Part shown: piece after piece, positions 8,620 through 18,471 of the stretch | Position numbering within the stretch: the stretch's first letter is position 1 | Layout of the letters: the number at the start of each line of letters is the position of its first letter | Assembly (NCBI RefSeq): GCF_011947225.1 | Contig: NZ_JAATVW010000004.1 | Coordinates: 186,001-250,000 of the forward strand | Direction: 5' to 3' | From: Planosporangium flavigriseum | Lineage (GTDB): Bacteria; Actinomycetota; Actinomycetes; Mycobacteriales; Micromonosporaceae | Length of the DNA: 64,000 bases | Notes under the pieces: generated by a model | What the model saw: the letters and a program-made list of their open reading frames with translations, nothing else | The model's database searches: none | What the model was told of the DNA's origin: nothing | Position numbers and translations under genes: made by a program

Positions 8620-10476
8620 ATGCAAGACCCCCAGGACATGATTCCGCGCTCGGCGAGCGAACCGCGCCAGACCGGGACTTCCGTCCAAACACAGCCGGTC
8701 ACGTCGCAGAATCTCCGCTCAGCCCCACAGTCGTCCGGGAAACCGGAGATCACAAGATCACGTCGGACGCTATGGCTGGCGATCGCCCTTGTGGTGGGCT
8801 TCCTGTTGAACGTGGCGTGGCGATTGTGGCTCGTCCGCGATATCCAGGTACCCGCGGCGCACGCTGACGAGGACGGCTACCTGATCGCGGCGCGGGTGCT
8901 CGCCGGCGGCCCCGGTGGATACTCCACCGAGAACACCGAATTCCGGCGTGTCGGCTACCCCGTCCTGCTGGCGCCCGTCTACTGGTTCACGTCCGATCCG
9001 TTCCAGGTCTACCGCGGCGCGCAACTGATCAACGCTCTCATCAACTCGCTGACCTTCCCTCTTGCGTACCTGTTCGCCCGCCGAGTGTTCGGCCAGCCGC
9101 GGAACTGGTCACTGGCGTTGGGCATGCTGGTCGCATCGATGCCGGCTGTCGCCTTCTACAGCCAGTACGCCATGACCGACGCGGTGCTGGTCACCTTCGC
9201 GCTCGCCTGGCTGCTGCTGCTGCACACCTGGCTAACCGCGACCACCGTACGCGGCAGGGTGCTCGCGGCCCTCGGCGCCAGCGCCGTTGCCGGCGCCGTC
9301 TACGTCCTTCATGTCCGGGGCACCATGGTGGTCGTCATGCACCTGGTTGCCCTGGTCGCCTTCGCTGTACTGCGGCGAACCTCCTGGTGGTTGACCATCG
9401 TGGCGGCCGCCATGACAGCCGTCGCCGCCTCAGGTAACACGGTGCTGCAGAACGTACTGGGCGACGCGATCATCACCGAGGGCAACAGCCCACGTAGCCA
9501 GATGATGGCCGCGTTCACCACCCTCGATGGGGCGGTCAGGACAGTCGCGCGCGCGTTCGGCCAACTCTGGTACCTCGCCGTGGGCACCTGGGGTCTGGGC
9601 GCCATCGGTCTGGTGGCGCTGGTCCTGGCGGTATGGCCGGTGCGGGATCTGCGCCGGCGACTGGGTGAGCGGATCGAGGGCGGGCGGCTGCTGATCCTGC
9701 TCACCACCCTGGTCGCCACGGCGTTGATCGCCGTCGCGAGTTCGGCTTCCCTACCGACCAACGACCACCGGATCAACTATCACGCGTACCCCCGCTACAT
9801 CCACTTCCTGTTCCCGGTCTGGCTGATGGCCGGTGTGGTCGCGCTGCGCGTGGCCGACCGGCGCCGGCTGCGGGTGCTCGCGCTCGGCGCGGCCGGGATG
9901 ACGCTGTTCTCCGCCGGCGTGGTGTACCTCCGACTGCAGTTCACCAAGGCGTGGCTCTTCCTGCCGTTCGACATGCCTGAGACGACGCTCCTGAGCTGGC
10001 AGTGGGATGCGATCCGGGTTGCCCAACCGACCATCGTCGGGCTGGTACTGCTGGGGCTGCTCGTCTTCACGCTGCCCCGGTCCCGTACCGTCGCGATTGC
10101 GATGGTCGGCATCGTGGCGTTGCACGCGGCGGTGATGGTCGCCAGCGTCGAGAAGATCACCAAGCCGATGACCGTCGACCAGTACCGCGCGGACACGCCG
10201 CAGATGGTCCGCGACGCGCACCTCCGGCCGGGCGACGTAGTGACCGTGTCCACCGAGACCTTGTGGTACTTCCGCTGGAACGTGATGCGCGAGGTGTACT
10301 GGGACCGGATCTACGTGTTCAACAGCGTGACAGAGGCGCCGCAGGACGAGGCGAACATCGTCATCGGCCCGTACGGGAACACCGGCCGCCATGCGCACAA
10401 CTGGGTAGGCGGACCGGAGTACCGCCTGGTGGTGGTGGATCAATACCACCACTGGGCGGTTTGGCGGAAGAACTGA
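8620..10476 (+). CDS. GT39/ArnT-like membrane glycosyltransferase
   Basis: The 618-residue product has a cytoplasmic N-terminus of about 48 residues, then a membrane segment and an extracytoplasmic loop with HADEDGY, the acidic motif of the PMT/ArnT superfamily. About ten further membrane segments follow, with a soluble C-terminal domain of about 130 residues. Such enzymes move a sugar from polyprenyl phosphate to a lipid, polymer or protein. AGGAG lies ten bases before the ATG. A strong terminator follows the stop. The sugar and acceptor are unknown; the nearby rhamnose genes make polysaccharide assembly likely. Confidence 0.8.
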   Translation: MQDPQDMIPRSASEPRQTGTSVQTQPVTSQNLRSAPQSSGKPEITRSRRTLWLAIALVVGFLLNVAWRLWLVRDIQVPAAHADEDGYLIAARVLAGGPGGYSTENTEFRRVGYPVLLAPVYWFTSDPFQVYRGAQLINALINSLTFPLAYLFARRVFGQPRNWSLALGMLVASMPAVAFYSQYAMTDAVLVTFALAWLLLLHTWLTATTVRGRVLAALGASAVAGAVYVLHVRGTMVVVMHLVALVAFAVLRRTSWWLTIVAAAMTAVAASGNTVLQNVLGDAIITEGNSPRSQMMAAFTTLDGAVRTVARAFGQLWYLAVGTWGLGAIGLVALVLAVWPVRDLRRRLGERIEGGRLLILLTTLVATALIAVASSASLPTNDHRINYHAYPRYIHFLFPVWLMAGVVALRVADRRRLRVLALGAAGMTLFSAGVVYLRLQFTKAWLFLPFDMPETTLLSWQWDAIRVAQPTIVGLVLLGLLVFTLPRSRTVAIAMVGIVALHAAVMVASVEKITKPMTVDQYRADTPQMVRDAHLRPGDVVTVSTETLWYFRWNVMREVYWDRIYVFNSVTEAPQDEANIVIGPYGNTGRHAHNWVGGPEYRLVVVDQYHHWAVWRKN

Positions 10477-10499
10477 CGTCGACGCCGACCGAGGCATGC

Positions 10500-10528
10500 G
10501 ACCCTCCCCGTCTTCCACGGGGAGGGTC
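10500..10528 (+). terminator. Hairpin terminator after the GT39-like gene
   Basis: GACCCTCCCC (10500-10509) pairs perfectly with GGGGAGGGTC (10519-10528) around a nine-base loop, followed by the T-containing GTTCAGTTT. Confidence 0.8.
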
Positions 10529-10564
10529 GTTCAGTTTCTAGGGCCCAAGCCCTATCCTCCTCGG

Positions 10565-12154
10565 GTGGCAGTATGCGAACCGACCTCGAGTCACGGCGGC
10601 CGGCTGGCCGCGCTGGTGCGGGGTCGCCGACTGTGGTTCATCGCGTTCCTCGGCTTCTTCATGATCAGCACGGCCTGGGCTCTCGCGATGCCCTTCGGCG
10701 GCGTTCCGGACGAGGGCAACTACATCACGCGTGCGGCCGGCGCCGGTCGCGGTGAGTTTCTCGGCGAGCTCGCGTCGAGCGCCGAGGGTGCCGGCGCCTT
10801 CCACCACGTCAAGCGTGGGCTGATGGTGGACAACATGTGCTGGCAGGGAAATGCCCAGAAATCGGCGGAGTGCGGTCTGCAGCCCACCGGCAAAGACGAC
10901 ATTGTCCGTTTGCATACGACGGCTGGCCGCTACCCACCCGCCTACTTCGCCGCGGTGGGCTGGCCGCTTACGATCTGGCCGACCTGGACCGGCATCTGGC
11001 TGGCCCGGCTGATCGGTGCGGCCATAGCGTCGGCATTCCTGGCCTCGGCGATGTTCGCCGCCGTTCGATGGACTCGCCACCCGCTCCTACCCGCCGCGGT
11101 GATCGTCGCGGTCACTCCGATCACGCTGCACATCTCCGGCGGCGTGAACCCCAACGGCGTGGAGATCGCCGCCGGCTTGGCGTTCATGGTCGGCCTGGCG
11201 GCAATCGCGCTGGATCGCCGTCCGACCGCGCCACCAGCCGTATACACACTGATCGGCGTCTCGGCGCTGACCCTGACCGCCGTGCGTCCATTTGGTCCAC
11301 TGTGGACACTGGCGATCATCGGCATCTGTTTCGTGCCGACAACCCGCAAACGGCTCCGCCGGGTCCTGACCAATCGTCGCGTGCTGGCATGGCTGGCCGC
11401 GCTCGCCGTGGTGCTCATCGCGTCGGTCACGTGGTCGATCGCGGTTGAGACCGGAAAACCGGGCTGGGTCGCTGCGATGGACATCACCCCCGAGGAGGCG
11501 CTGCGCGTCGAACTGTTCGGCCGGCTTCAGCAGTACGCGAACGAGATGGTCGGCGTCATGTCCTGGCTCGACGCGCCGCTTCCCGGCCTGGCGTACGTCG
11601 CCTGGTTCATGGCGTTCGGGCTTCTCTTCTTGGGTGGATTCGCGCTCGGCGAATGGCACTACCGGTGGCGGATCGCGGCACTGACCCTGGCGGCCTTCGG
11701 CGTGATGGTGATTCCGGATGCGCTGAACGCCCGCACGTACGGCTTCTACGCACAGGGGCGCTACGTTCTACCGATCGCGGTGGGGCTACCCATTCTGGCG
11801 GCCTACGCGCTCGGTGAACGGCGTGCCCTCGTCGGCACACAGGCTCGGTCGATCATCCGGACCTTCGCGCTGCTCCTCATCCCGATCCACTTCCTGGCCC
11901 TGTACAACACCATGCTGCGCTGGCAGTACGGGATCCGCTGGCCGAAGATCAAGGTCAACCCTTTCCACGGGGAGTGGCTGCCGCGGCTCGGTCCGGAGTT
12001 ACCGCTCGCGCTGGGCGCCGTCGGCGTACTCGTGCTCCTCGTGACCGCATGGGCGGTTTCGAGCGCGGTGCACCCGGCGGAGCCGCGGACGGATGACCAG
12101 AGCGACGCCGACGACCGGGTGGCACTGGCCTCCAGCCGTGCGGCGACCGCATAA
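10565..12154 (+). CDS. DUF2142 membrane protein
   Basis: The product is about 529 residues with roughly ten to twelve membrane segments. It carries PDEGNY in the first extracytoplasmic loop and NPNG further on, both hallmarks of DUF2142 proteins, which are GT-C-like and found in polysaccharide loci. The longer start at 10496 would begin inside the preceding terminator, so GTG 10565 is preferred, although no clear ribosome binding site is visible. It ends at a perfect bidirectional hairpin shared with the rhamnose genes on the other strand. Confidence 0.75.
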   Translation: MAVCEPTSSHGGRLAALVRGRRLWFIAFLGFFMISTAWALAMPFGGVPDEGNYITRAAGAGRGEFLGELASSAEGAGAFHHVKRGLMVDNMCWQGNAQKSAECGLQPTGKDDIVRLHTTAGRYPPAYFAAVGWPLTIWPTWTGIWLARLIGAAIASAFLASAMFAAVRWTRHPLLPAAVIVAVTPITLHISGGVNPNGVEIAAGLAFMVGLAAIALDRRPTAPPAVYTLIGVSALTLTAVRPFGPLWTLAIIGICFVPTTRKRLRRVLTNRRVLAWLAALAVVLIASVTWSIAVETGKPGWVAAMDITPEEALRVELFGRLQQYANEMVGVMSWLDAPLPGLAYVAWFMAFGLLFLGGFALGEWHYRWRIAALTLAAFGVMVIPDALNARTYGFYAQGRYVLPIAVGLPILAAYALGERRALVGTQARSIIRTFALLLIPIHFLALYNTMLRWQYGIRWPKIKVNPFHGEWLPRLGPELPLALGAVGVLVLLVTAWAVSSAVHPAEPRTDDQSDADDRVALASSRAATA

Positions 12155-12158
12155 GGGA

Positions 12159-12203
12159 AATTGAAAGGGCGGGCCGAGGAACCCTCGGCCCGCCCTTTCA
12201 ATT
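12159..12203. terminator. Perfect bidirectional terminator
   Basis: A 21-bp perfect stem (12159-12179 with 12183-12203) and a three-base loop AAC lie between the convergent DUF2142 and rmlC genes. The ends are AATT, which gives short A/T tracts on both strands. Confidence 0.9.
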
Positions 12204-12211
12204 CGCCGCTG

Positions 12212-12814
12212 TCAGCCGGCGGTGCGCAGTGACTCGTAGAACTCGACGCACTGGCGGTAGTCCGGCAGGAGGCCGCTGTCTCGGGTCTCGGCAAGGCTGG
12301 GCGCGGCCGCGTCGCGCGCTGACAGTTGCGGCGCCTCGGTCGGCCACTCGATGGCCAGCTCGGGATCGAGCGGATTGATCGCACGCTCGCGGGTCGGCGC
12401 GTACGTCTCCGAGCACAGATATGCCAGCGTCGCGTCATCGGTCAACGCGCAGAACCCGTGACCCAGCCCCTCGGCGAGGTAAACCGCGTGCCGGTCGACA
12501 TCGTCGAGGCGTACGCCTTCCCAACGGCCGAAGGTAGGCGAGCCGACGCGCAGGTCCACGATGACGTCGAGGACCGCGCCACGCACGCACTGAACGTACT
12601 TCGCCTGGCTCGGCGGCACGTCAGCGAAGTGGATGCCGCGAACCACGCTGGCGGCCGACACCGACAGGTTGCCCTGGGCCAGCCGCAGCGGATGCCCGAC
12701 GGCCTCGGCCAGCTTGTCGTACCGGTAAAACTCGGTGAACAGGCCGCGCGGGTCGCCGTGCAGGGCCGGTACGACCTGGTAGGCGCCCTCGATCGACAGG
12801 GGAAGTATTTTCAC
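12212..12814 (-). CDS. rmlC: dTDP-4-dehydrorhamnose 3,5-epimerase
   Basis: RmlC epimerises dTDP-4-keto-6-deoxyglucose at C3 and C5, the third step of dTDP-L-rhamnose synthesis. The 200-residue length and the cupin fold fit: [12 protein letters not shown] opens the family core, VVRGIHF carries the catalytic His, and [13 protein letters not shown] is the conserved second block. The GTG start overlaps the rmlA stop as GTGA, so the two are translationally coupled. The other two pathway genes are transcribed divergently at 13802. Confidence 0.93.
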   Translation of the reverse strand: MKILPLSIEGAYQVVPALHGDPRGLFTEFYRYDKLAEAVGHPLRLAQGNLSVSAASVVRGIHFADVPPSQAKYVQCVRGAVLDVIVDLRVGSPTFGRWEGVRLDDVDRHAVYLAEGLGHGFCALTDDATLAYLCSETYAPTRERAINPLDPELAIEWPTEAPQLSARDAAAPSLAETRDSGLLPDYRQCVEFYESLRTAG

Positions 12815-13698
12815 GCCGGTCCTTCCATGAAGTACGGCCGGTCGAGGAGATCGAGAAGGTAACTGCCGTACCCACTTTTGACCAGCGGCTCAGCGAGTTC
12901 CCGCAGCTGGGCGTCATCGATGAGCCCGGCCCGCCACGCCACTTCCTCGATGCAGCCGACCTTCAGGTTCTGCCGCTCCTCGATGACCCGGACGAACTCG
13001 GCAGCCTGCACCAGGGAGTTGAACGTCCCCGTGTCCAGCCACGCCGTGCCCCGGTCCAGAACCGTCACGTGAAGTTCACCGGTGCGCAGGTAGGCATCGT
13101 TGACAGCGGTAATCTCCAGTTCACCCCGGGCGCTGGGCTTGAGGCCCCGGGCGATGTCGACCACCCGGTTGTCGTAGAAGTAGAGGCCGGGCACCGCGTA
13201 CGGCGACTTCGGCTTCTCCGGCTTCTCCTCAATGGAGATGACCTGTCCGGCGCCGTCGAACTCGACCACGCCGTACTCCTGCGGATTGGACACGGCGTAC
13301 GCGAAGACGCGCCCACCGCTGACGTCGGAGTTCTCCCGAAGCTGGCTGCCAAGCCCAACACCGTGGAAGATGTTGTCACCGAGGATCAACGCGACCGGGC
13401 CGTCCCCGATGAAGTCTGCGCCGAGTAGGAACGCCTGCGCGAGGCCTTCCGGGCGCTCCTGGGCGACGTACGTCAGCTTGAGCCCAACGTGTGAACCGTC
13501 ACCGAGCAGCCGCTGGAACTGAAGCTGATCTTCGGGCGTGGTGATCACTAAGATCTCGGAAATGCCCGCCATCATGAGAGTGGACAGCGGGTAATAGATC
13601 ATCGGCTTGTCGAATACCGGCATAAGCTGCTTCGATACGGCCTTCGTGATCGGCCAAAGCCGCGAGCCGGTGCCACCGGCGAGAACGATTCCACGCAC
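12811..13698 (-). CDS. rmlA: Glucose-1-phosphate thymidylyltransferase
   Basis: RmlA joins dTTP and glucose-1-phosphate to make dTDP-glucose, the first step to dTDP-L-rhamnose. The N-terminal [11 protein letters not shown] is the nucleotide-binding loop, EKPEKPKS is the conserved sugar-nucleotide block, and 295 residues is the standard length. The start is GTG at 13698. It leads a two-gene unit with rmlC and shares a 103-base divergent promoter region with rmlB. Confidence 0.95.
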   Translation of the reverse strand: MRGIVLAGGTGSRLWPITKAVSKQLMPVFDKPMIYYPLSTLMMAGISEILVITTPEDQLQFQRLLGDGSHVGLKLTYVAQERPEGLAQAFLLGADFIGDGPVALILGDNIFHGVGLGSQLRENSDVSGGRVFAYAVSNPQEYGVVEFDGAGQVISIEEKPEKPKSPYAVPGLYFYDNRVVDIARGLKPSARGELEITAVNDAYLRTGELHVTVLDRGTAWLDTGTFNSLVQAAEFVRVIEERQNLKVGCIEEVAWRAGLIDDAQLRELAEPLVKSGYGSYLLDLLDRPYFMEGPA

Positions 13699-13801
13699 CG
13701 CGCCAATATAAACGGCGTGGCTGACAACGCCACACCGACGGGCTACACCACATCGGCGCGGCGGCGCGTGTCTACTGACAGAGCGCTATAGTCCGGTACT
13801 C

Positions 13802-14785
13802 ATGAGAATCCTCGTCACAGGCGGCGCCGGCTTCATCGGGTCCCACTTCGTTCGGTCGGTCCTCCAGGGCGAGCGCGATGGGATCAGCGACGCCTCGGTG
13901 ACCGTTCTCGACAAGCTCACGTACTCCGGCAACCGCGCGAACCTGGACCCGGTCGCCTCCCATCCCGGCCTGACTTTCGTCGAGGGCGATATCTGTGACG
14001 AAGCCCTCGTCGACGAGCTCGTGCCCGGTCACGACGCGATCGTGCACTTCGCAGCGGAGTCGCATGTCGATCGTTCGATCGCCGGCGCCAAGCCCTTCGT
14101 GGTCACCAACGTGTTGGGAACCCAGACGTTGTTGGACGCGGCAGTACGGCACCGCACCGGCCGGTTCCTCCACGTGTCGACCGACGAGGTGTACGGCTCG
14201 ATCGAATCCGGTTCGTGGTCCGAAGACTGGCCCCTGGCTCCCAACTCCCCGTACTCGGCATCCAAGGCCTCCTCCGACCTGCTCGCGCTGGCCTACAGCC
14301 GCACCCACCACTTGGACGTCGTCGTCACCCGCTGCTCGAACAACTACGGGCCGTACCAGTTCCCCGAGAAGGTCATCCCGCTGTTCGTCACCAACCTGAT
14401 CGACGGGCGCAACGTTCCGCTGTACGGTGACGGCGGCAACATCCGTGACTGGCTGCACGTCGACGACCACTGCCACGGCATCGCCCTCGCCCTCACCCGC
14501 GGCCGAGCGGGCGAGGTGTACAACATCGGCGGCGGTACGGAACTGACCAACAAGGAGCTGACCGGCCTGCTCCTGGATGCTTGCGGGGTCGGCTGGGAGC
14601 GGGTCGACTACGTCGAGGACCGCAAGGCCCACGACCGGCGGTACTCGGTGGACATCACCAAGATCTCGAAGGAACTGGGCTACCAGCCACGGGTGCCCTT
14701 CGAGACCGGCCTGGCCGACACCGTCCGCTGGTACGTCGAGAATCGGTCCTGGTGGGAACCGCTGCGGGAGAAGGCTGGATTGTGA
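13802..14785 (+). CDS. rmlB: dTDP-glucose 4,6-dehydratase
   Basis: RmlB oxidises C4 and removes water from dTDP-glucose using bound NAD+. The Rossmann motif GGAGFIGS is at the N-terminus, the catalytic STDEVYGS supplies Asp and Glu, and YSASKASSD gives the YxxxK pair. The 327-residue length is normal. It begins the plus-strand operon rmlB-rmlD-DUF2304-GT2-flippase, in which every junction overlaps, so translation is probably coupled along it. Confidence 0.95.
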   Translation: MRILVTGGAGFIGSHFVRSVLQGERDGISDASVTVLDKLTYSGNRANLDPVASHPGLTFVEGDICDEALVDELVPGHDAIVHFAAESHVDRSIAGAKPFVVTNVLGTQTLLDAAVRHRTGRFLHVSTDEVYGSIESGSWSEDWPLAPNSPYSASKASSDLLALAYSRTHHLDVVVTRCSNNYGPYQFPEKVIPLFVTNLIDGRNVPLYGDGGNIRDWLHVDDHCHGIALALTRGRAGEVYNIGGGTELTNKELTGLLLDACGVGWERVDYVEDRKAHDRRYSVDITKISKELGYQPRVPFETGLADTVRWYVENRSWWEPLREKAGL

Positions 14786-15672
14786 GCACACGCTGGCTGG
14801 TCACCGGCGCCGGCGGCATGCTCGGTGTCGACCTGGTGTCGGTCCTACGCCAAGCGGGTGAAGACGTCACTGGGGCCAATCGGGCAGCGCTCGACATCAC
14901 CGATGCCGAGGCGCTGAAGGACGCGGTGGCCGGGTACGACGTGGTGGTGAACTCCGCGGCGTACACCGACGTGGACGGTGCCGAGACGGATGAGGACCGT
15001 GCCACGCTCATCAACGGGGTTGCCGTCGGCCACCTGGCCGCCGCGTGCGCCACCCGCGGCGCCAGGCTCATCAGCGTGTCCACGGACTACGTGCTGCCCG
15101 GCGACGCGACCGAGCCGTACGCCGAGGATGCCCCGACGGGCCCGGTCAACGCGTACGGCCGCGGCAAGCTGGTCGGTGAGCGGGCAGTCCTGTCCACCCT
15201 GCCGGACACCGGCTACATCGTTCGCACGGCCTGGCTGTACGGCGAGCACGGGCGCAACTTCGTCGCCACGATGCTGCGGCTCGCGGCTGAGCGGGACACC
15301 GTGGACGTCGTCAACGATCAGCGCGGCCAACCAACCTGGACCCGCGCGCTGGCAACACAGCTGATGGCCCTTGGCCGGGCCGCGCTGAACGGGCGCGCCG
15401 CCCCAGGCATCTACCACGGCACCGCTGCCGGTGAGGCCACCTGGCACGAACTCGCACGGACGGTTTACGCTCTCAGCGGTCTCGACCCGGACCGGGTCCG
15501 GCCGATCACCAGCGACCGTTTCCCGCGGCCGGCAACCCGTCCGAGTTACAGCGTCCTGAGTCACACCGCTTGGACAAGGGCAGGTCTGGCTTCCATGGCA
15601 CCCTGGCAGGAAACGCTCGCTGATGCGCTCAACCAACCTGGGTTCGTCGCGTTGCGGAAGGCCGCCGCATGA
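14782..15672 (+). CDS. rmlD: dTDP-4-dehydrorhamnose reductase
   Basis: RmlD reduces the 4-keto group in the last step to dTDP-L-rhamnose. The N-terminal GAGGMLG is the NAD(P)-binding loop and YGRGKLVGE holds the YxxxK catalytic pair. The 296-residue product starts at GTG 14782, which overlaps the rmlB stop as GTGA. This start is better than longer options, which read only the rmlB gene in another frame. Its end overlaps the DUF2304 gene by four bases. Confidence 0.93.
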   Translation: MSTRWLVTGAGGMLGVDLVSVLRQAGEDVTGANRAALDITDAEALKDAVAGYDVVVNSAAYTDVDGAETDEDRATLINGVAVGHLAAACATRGARLISVSTDYVLPGDATEPYAEDAPTGPVNAYGRGKLVGERAVLSTLPDTGYIVRTAWLYGEHGRNFVATMLRLAAERDTVDVVNDQRGQPTWTRALATQLMALGRAALNGRAAPGIYHGTAAGEATWHELARTVYALSGLDPDRVRPITSDRFPRPATRPSYSVLSHTAWTRAGLASMAPWQETLADALNQPGFVALRKAAA

Positions 15673-16034
15673 AGCTAACCGTCCTCACCGTCATCGTGGG
15701 CCTCCTGTTATTGGTGGTCATCTTCGAACTGTTGCGGCGACGCCAACTGCGTGAGAAGTACGCCGTGCTGTGGATCGCAGTCGGGCTCAGCGTGGTTCCC
15801 CTGGCTGTGTTCCCCCGCGGCCTCGACGCCGTCGCCGGGCTGATCGGAGTCGCCTCCGGTGCCAGCCTTGTACTTTTCCTCGCCGTGCTCCTCCTCCTGC
15901 TGATCTGCACCCACCTCAGCTGGGAGGTCAGCCGCCTCGAAGAAGAGACCCGCACGCTCGCCGAGGAAATCGCCCTCGTCCGTACCCGGCTCGCCGAGCT
16001 GGATTCCAGGGAGATCAGCAATGACCAGCGATAA
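15669..16034 (+). CDS. DUF2304 membrane protein
   Basis: The 121-residue protein has three hydrophobic segments (about residues 4-18, 35-52 and 60-82), followed by a charged, probably coiled-coil tail. This matches DUF2304 proteins, which are usually encoded beside a GT2 glycosyltransferase. They may help to anchor or flip polyprenyl-linked sugars, which is an inference from this neighbourhood. The ATG overlaps the rmlD stop and its own end overlaps the GT2 gene by 14 bases. Confidence 0.85.
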   Translation: MKLTVLTVIVGLLLLVVIFELLRRRQLREKYAVLWIAVGLSVVPLAVFPRGLDAVAGLIGVASGASLVLFLAVLLLLLICTHLSWEVSRLEEETRTLAEEIALVRTRLAELDSREISNDQR

Positions 16035-16722
16035 GCGCGTCCTGGTCATCATTCCGGCGTACAACGAGGGCGAGACTATCGGCAAGGTCATCGCCGAGGT
16101 TCGGGCCGAATTGCCGGCCTACGACGTCCTGGTGGTCGACGACGGCTCCACCGACGACACCGCCGAGGTCGCTCGCGCGGCCGGCGCGACGGTCACCGTC
16201 CTCCCGTACAACCTGGGGGTCGGTGGCGCGCGGCGACTCGGTTACCTGTACGCCCTCAGACACCAGTACGACATCGCGGTCCAAGTCGACGCGGACGGTC
16301 AGCACGACCCACGCAACGTTTCCGCCCTCGTTGCCGCCCTGGACGAAGCCGACCTGGTGATCGGTGCCCGGTTCGCCGGTGAAGGCAGCTACAGCGCCCG
16401 GGGCCCGCGTTGGTGGGCGATGTCATTGCTGTCGTTCGTGCTCAGCAAGATGGCGGGTACGAAGCTGACCGACACCACGTCGGGATTCCGGGCCTGCGGG
16501 CGGCCGTTGATCGCCGGGTATGCCCGCTGGCTACCAGTGGAGTACCTCGGCGACACCATCGACACCGCGGTGTGGGCCATCCGGCACGGCTACACCGTGA
16601 GACAGGTACCGGTGGCGATGCGCGCCCGGATGGCCGGTACCCCGAGCGCATCGCCGGTCAAGGCGGCGGTCTATCTGTTCCGCTCCATGATCACGCTACT
16701 GCTCGCGCTAGTACGCAAGTGA
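16021..16722 (+). CDS. GT2 glycosyltransferase (dolichol-phosphate sugar synthase-like)
   Basis: The 233-residue protein is a family 2 transferase of the DPM1/polyprenyl phosphate mannosyltransferase kind. It has the N-terminal IPAYNEG, the nucleotide-binding DDGSTDDT and the QVDADGQHDP block with the metal-binding DxD. It lacks membrane segments except for a hydrophobic stretch at the C-terminus. Paired with DUF2304, it probably makes a polyprenyl-phosphate sugar that GT-C enzymes nearby could use. Its stop overlaps the start of the flippase gene. Confidence 0.88.
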   Translation: MTSDKRVLVIIPAYNEGETIGKVIAEVRAELPAYDVLVVDDGSTDDTAEVARAAGATVTVLPYNLGVGGARRLGYLYALRHQYDIAVQVDADGQHDPRNVSALVAALDEADLVIGARFAGEGSYSARGPRWWAMSLLSFVLSKMAGTKLTDTTSGFRACGRPLIAGYARWLPVEYLGDTIDTAVWAIRHGYTVRQVPVAMRARMAGTPSASPVKAAVYLFRSMITLLLALVRK

Positions 16723-18014
16723 AACGGCTACTACAGGCGGTTCCGGCCGGCACGCTCATCGTCGGCTGTGGACTCGCTGTCCTCGGTGCCGCGTCCTACG
16801 TCCATCTAGCGGTCGCCAGCCGCGCCCTGAACCCCGTCGACTACTCCGCGGTCGGGGTGCTGTGGGCGCTGGTCTTCTCGATCGGCATCGGCCTGTTCCT
16901 GCCGGTTGAGCAGGAGGTCTCTCGCCTGGTCGCGGCCCGTTCGGTCGCCGGCGTCGGGGTCGCGCCGGTACTGCGGACCGCCGGCCTACTGGCTGGCGGC
17001 CTGCTCGCGCTGCTCCTCGCGGCGCTCGGGCTCGCGGCGGGACCGCTGGCCGGTCGCCTCTTCGAAGGCGACCGGTCGATGGTGATTGCGCTGTGCGGCG
17101 CGTTCGCCGGGCTCGCCGCCGGTTATCTGACCCGCGGCGTGTTGTCCGGGCTCGGCCGGTTCGGCTGGTACGGCACGCAGTTGGCGATCGACGGCGGCCT
17201 GCGGATCACGCTCGCCGCTGGAATGGGCCTCGCCGGCGTACGCTCACCGCTCGCGTACGCGCTGATCCTGGCCATCGCGCCACTCGTTTCGGTGGTGCTG
17301 ACACTGCCTGGAGTCCTGCGTGACCTGCAGCCCGGCCCGCCTGCCGCGCTGCGGATGCTGTGCCAGGGCCTCAGCCTGCTCGTCGCCTCCAACCTGTTGA
17401 TGCAGGTGATCGTCAACATTGGTGTCATCAACGTGAAGCTGCTCTCGCCAGGAGACAAGGCCTTCGCGGGATCGCTTCTGAACGCCTTGGTGCTCGCCCG
17501 GGTGCCACTGTTCGTATTCGCGTCGCTGCAGGCGTCCCTGCTCCCCGCCCTCACCCGCGCGATCGCCTCCGGTGACATTCCCACGTTCCGCCGCCTTTTC
17601 GTACGGTCGATCGGGGTCGTGTCGCTCCTGGGACTTGCCGGTGGCATCCCCGCCGTCGCGCTCGGCCCATGGCTCGTCAAGCTGTTGTTCGGCCAGACAG
17701 ACGTGTTGGGACGGGCCGGCTTCGCCTGGCTCGCCGCAGGAACCTTGGCCTACATGGTGGCGAGCGTGGTCGGGCCGGCCGTCGTGGCACGGGGCCGGCA
17801 CGCGGCGCAGACGCTCGGCTGGTTGGTGGGCACCGCGGTACTCGTCGCGATCACTCTCGGCCCCGGTGACATCCGGCTCCGGGTGGAGTTGGCCTTCGCG
17901 ATCGGGTCGTTCGCGGTGATTCCGGTACTGGTGCCGTTCGCCTGGTCCCGCAGCGCACCGGCGGTAGCAGCGGAGCGTGAACCCGCCGCCGCGGGCGCGC
18001 GAGACGCGGACTGA
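16719..18014 (+). CDS. Oligosaccharide flippase (Wzx/MOP-like)
   Basis: The 431-residue product has about twelve membrane segments and resembles polysaccharide exporters of the MOP superfamily, which flip lipid-linked oligosaccharides across the membrane. The start is GTG 16719, overlapping the GT2 stop as GTGA. The longer frame upstream only shadows the GT2 gene. It is the last gene of the rmlB operon. Its C-terminal tail is short and charged. Confidence 0.82.
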   Translation: MKRLLQAVPAGTLIVGCGLAVLGAASYVHLAVASRALNPVDYSAVGVLWALVFSIGIGLFLPVEQEVSRLVAARSVAGVGVAPVLRTAGLLAGGLLALLLAALGLAAGPLAGRLFEGDRSMVIALCGAFAGLAAGYLTRGVLSGLGRFGWYGTQLAIDGGLRITLAAGMGLAGVRSPLAYALILAIAPLVSVVLTLPGVLRDLQPGPPAALRMLCQGLSLLVASNLLMQVIVNIGVINVKLLSPGDKAFAGSLLNALVLARVPLFVFASLQASLLPALTRAIASGDIPTFRRLFVRSIGVVSLLGLAGGIPAVALGPWLVKLLFGQTDVLGRAGFAWLAAGTLAYMVASVVGPAVVARGRHAAQTLGWLVGTAVLVAITLGPGDIRLRVELAFAIGSFAVIPVLVPFAWSRSAPAVAAEREPAAAGARDAD

Positions 18015-18471
18015 TCGGCTGACCGGACGTCTTCGAACAGTGCCGGACACCTTCGGACACTCGACCATCTAGGCAGCGGCTTCCGTCGTATCGAGAAGAG
18101 CCTCCGTTGGCCGGACGGCACCTCGGTGTCGTTGATGACGCGGTGGGATGTCGGTGAGGAGCAGGACCAGCGCCGCATCATCCCGAGTCAGGTCGGCTAA
18201 GACAGCTGAAGTCCGCCGACGCCGACGCTGGGGCCTGCCGGTCGGCTGGTACCCGCTCGCGTTCATCGGCGCGGCCGCGTTGCGGTCTCTCCCAGCACGT
18301 AAGCATGCGAGGTTAGCCTCTGGTGTGGCTTCGATACAGGTTGGCGCCGTCAGGGAGACGGCTGACGCACCGGGTCGACCCGCTGAGAAACAAGATCAAC
18401 GCCGAGTTGTGCCGGATCTGTGCCCGACGATATCGAAGAAGAGAGAATGCCTGGTCAGAGGCCAGTGATGG
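18015..18471. other. Gene-poor gap with a possible gene relic
   Basis: No intact gene is supported. On the minus strand around 18069-18240 a short frame reads LTRDDAALVLLL, which loosely resembles the C-terminal end of PP2C/SpoIIE phosphatases. It is too short for a functional protein and has no clear start. The rest has no recognisable structure. Confidence 0.3.

Noticed and set aside
13062-13075. GTCACGTGAAGTTC, weak parS-like sequence
   Set aside because: Several mismatches and it lies inside rmlA coding sequence.
18069-18266. Minus-strand frame with LTRDDAALVLLL that might be a phosphatase relic
   Set aside because: Too short and too weak a match for a gene or pseudogene call.
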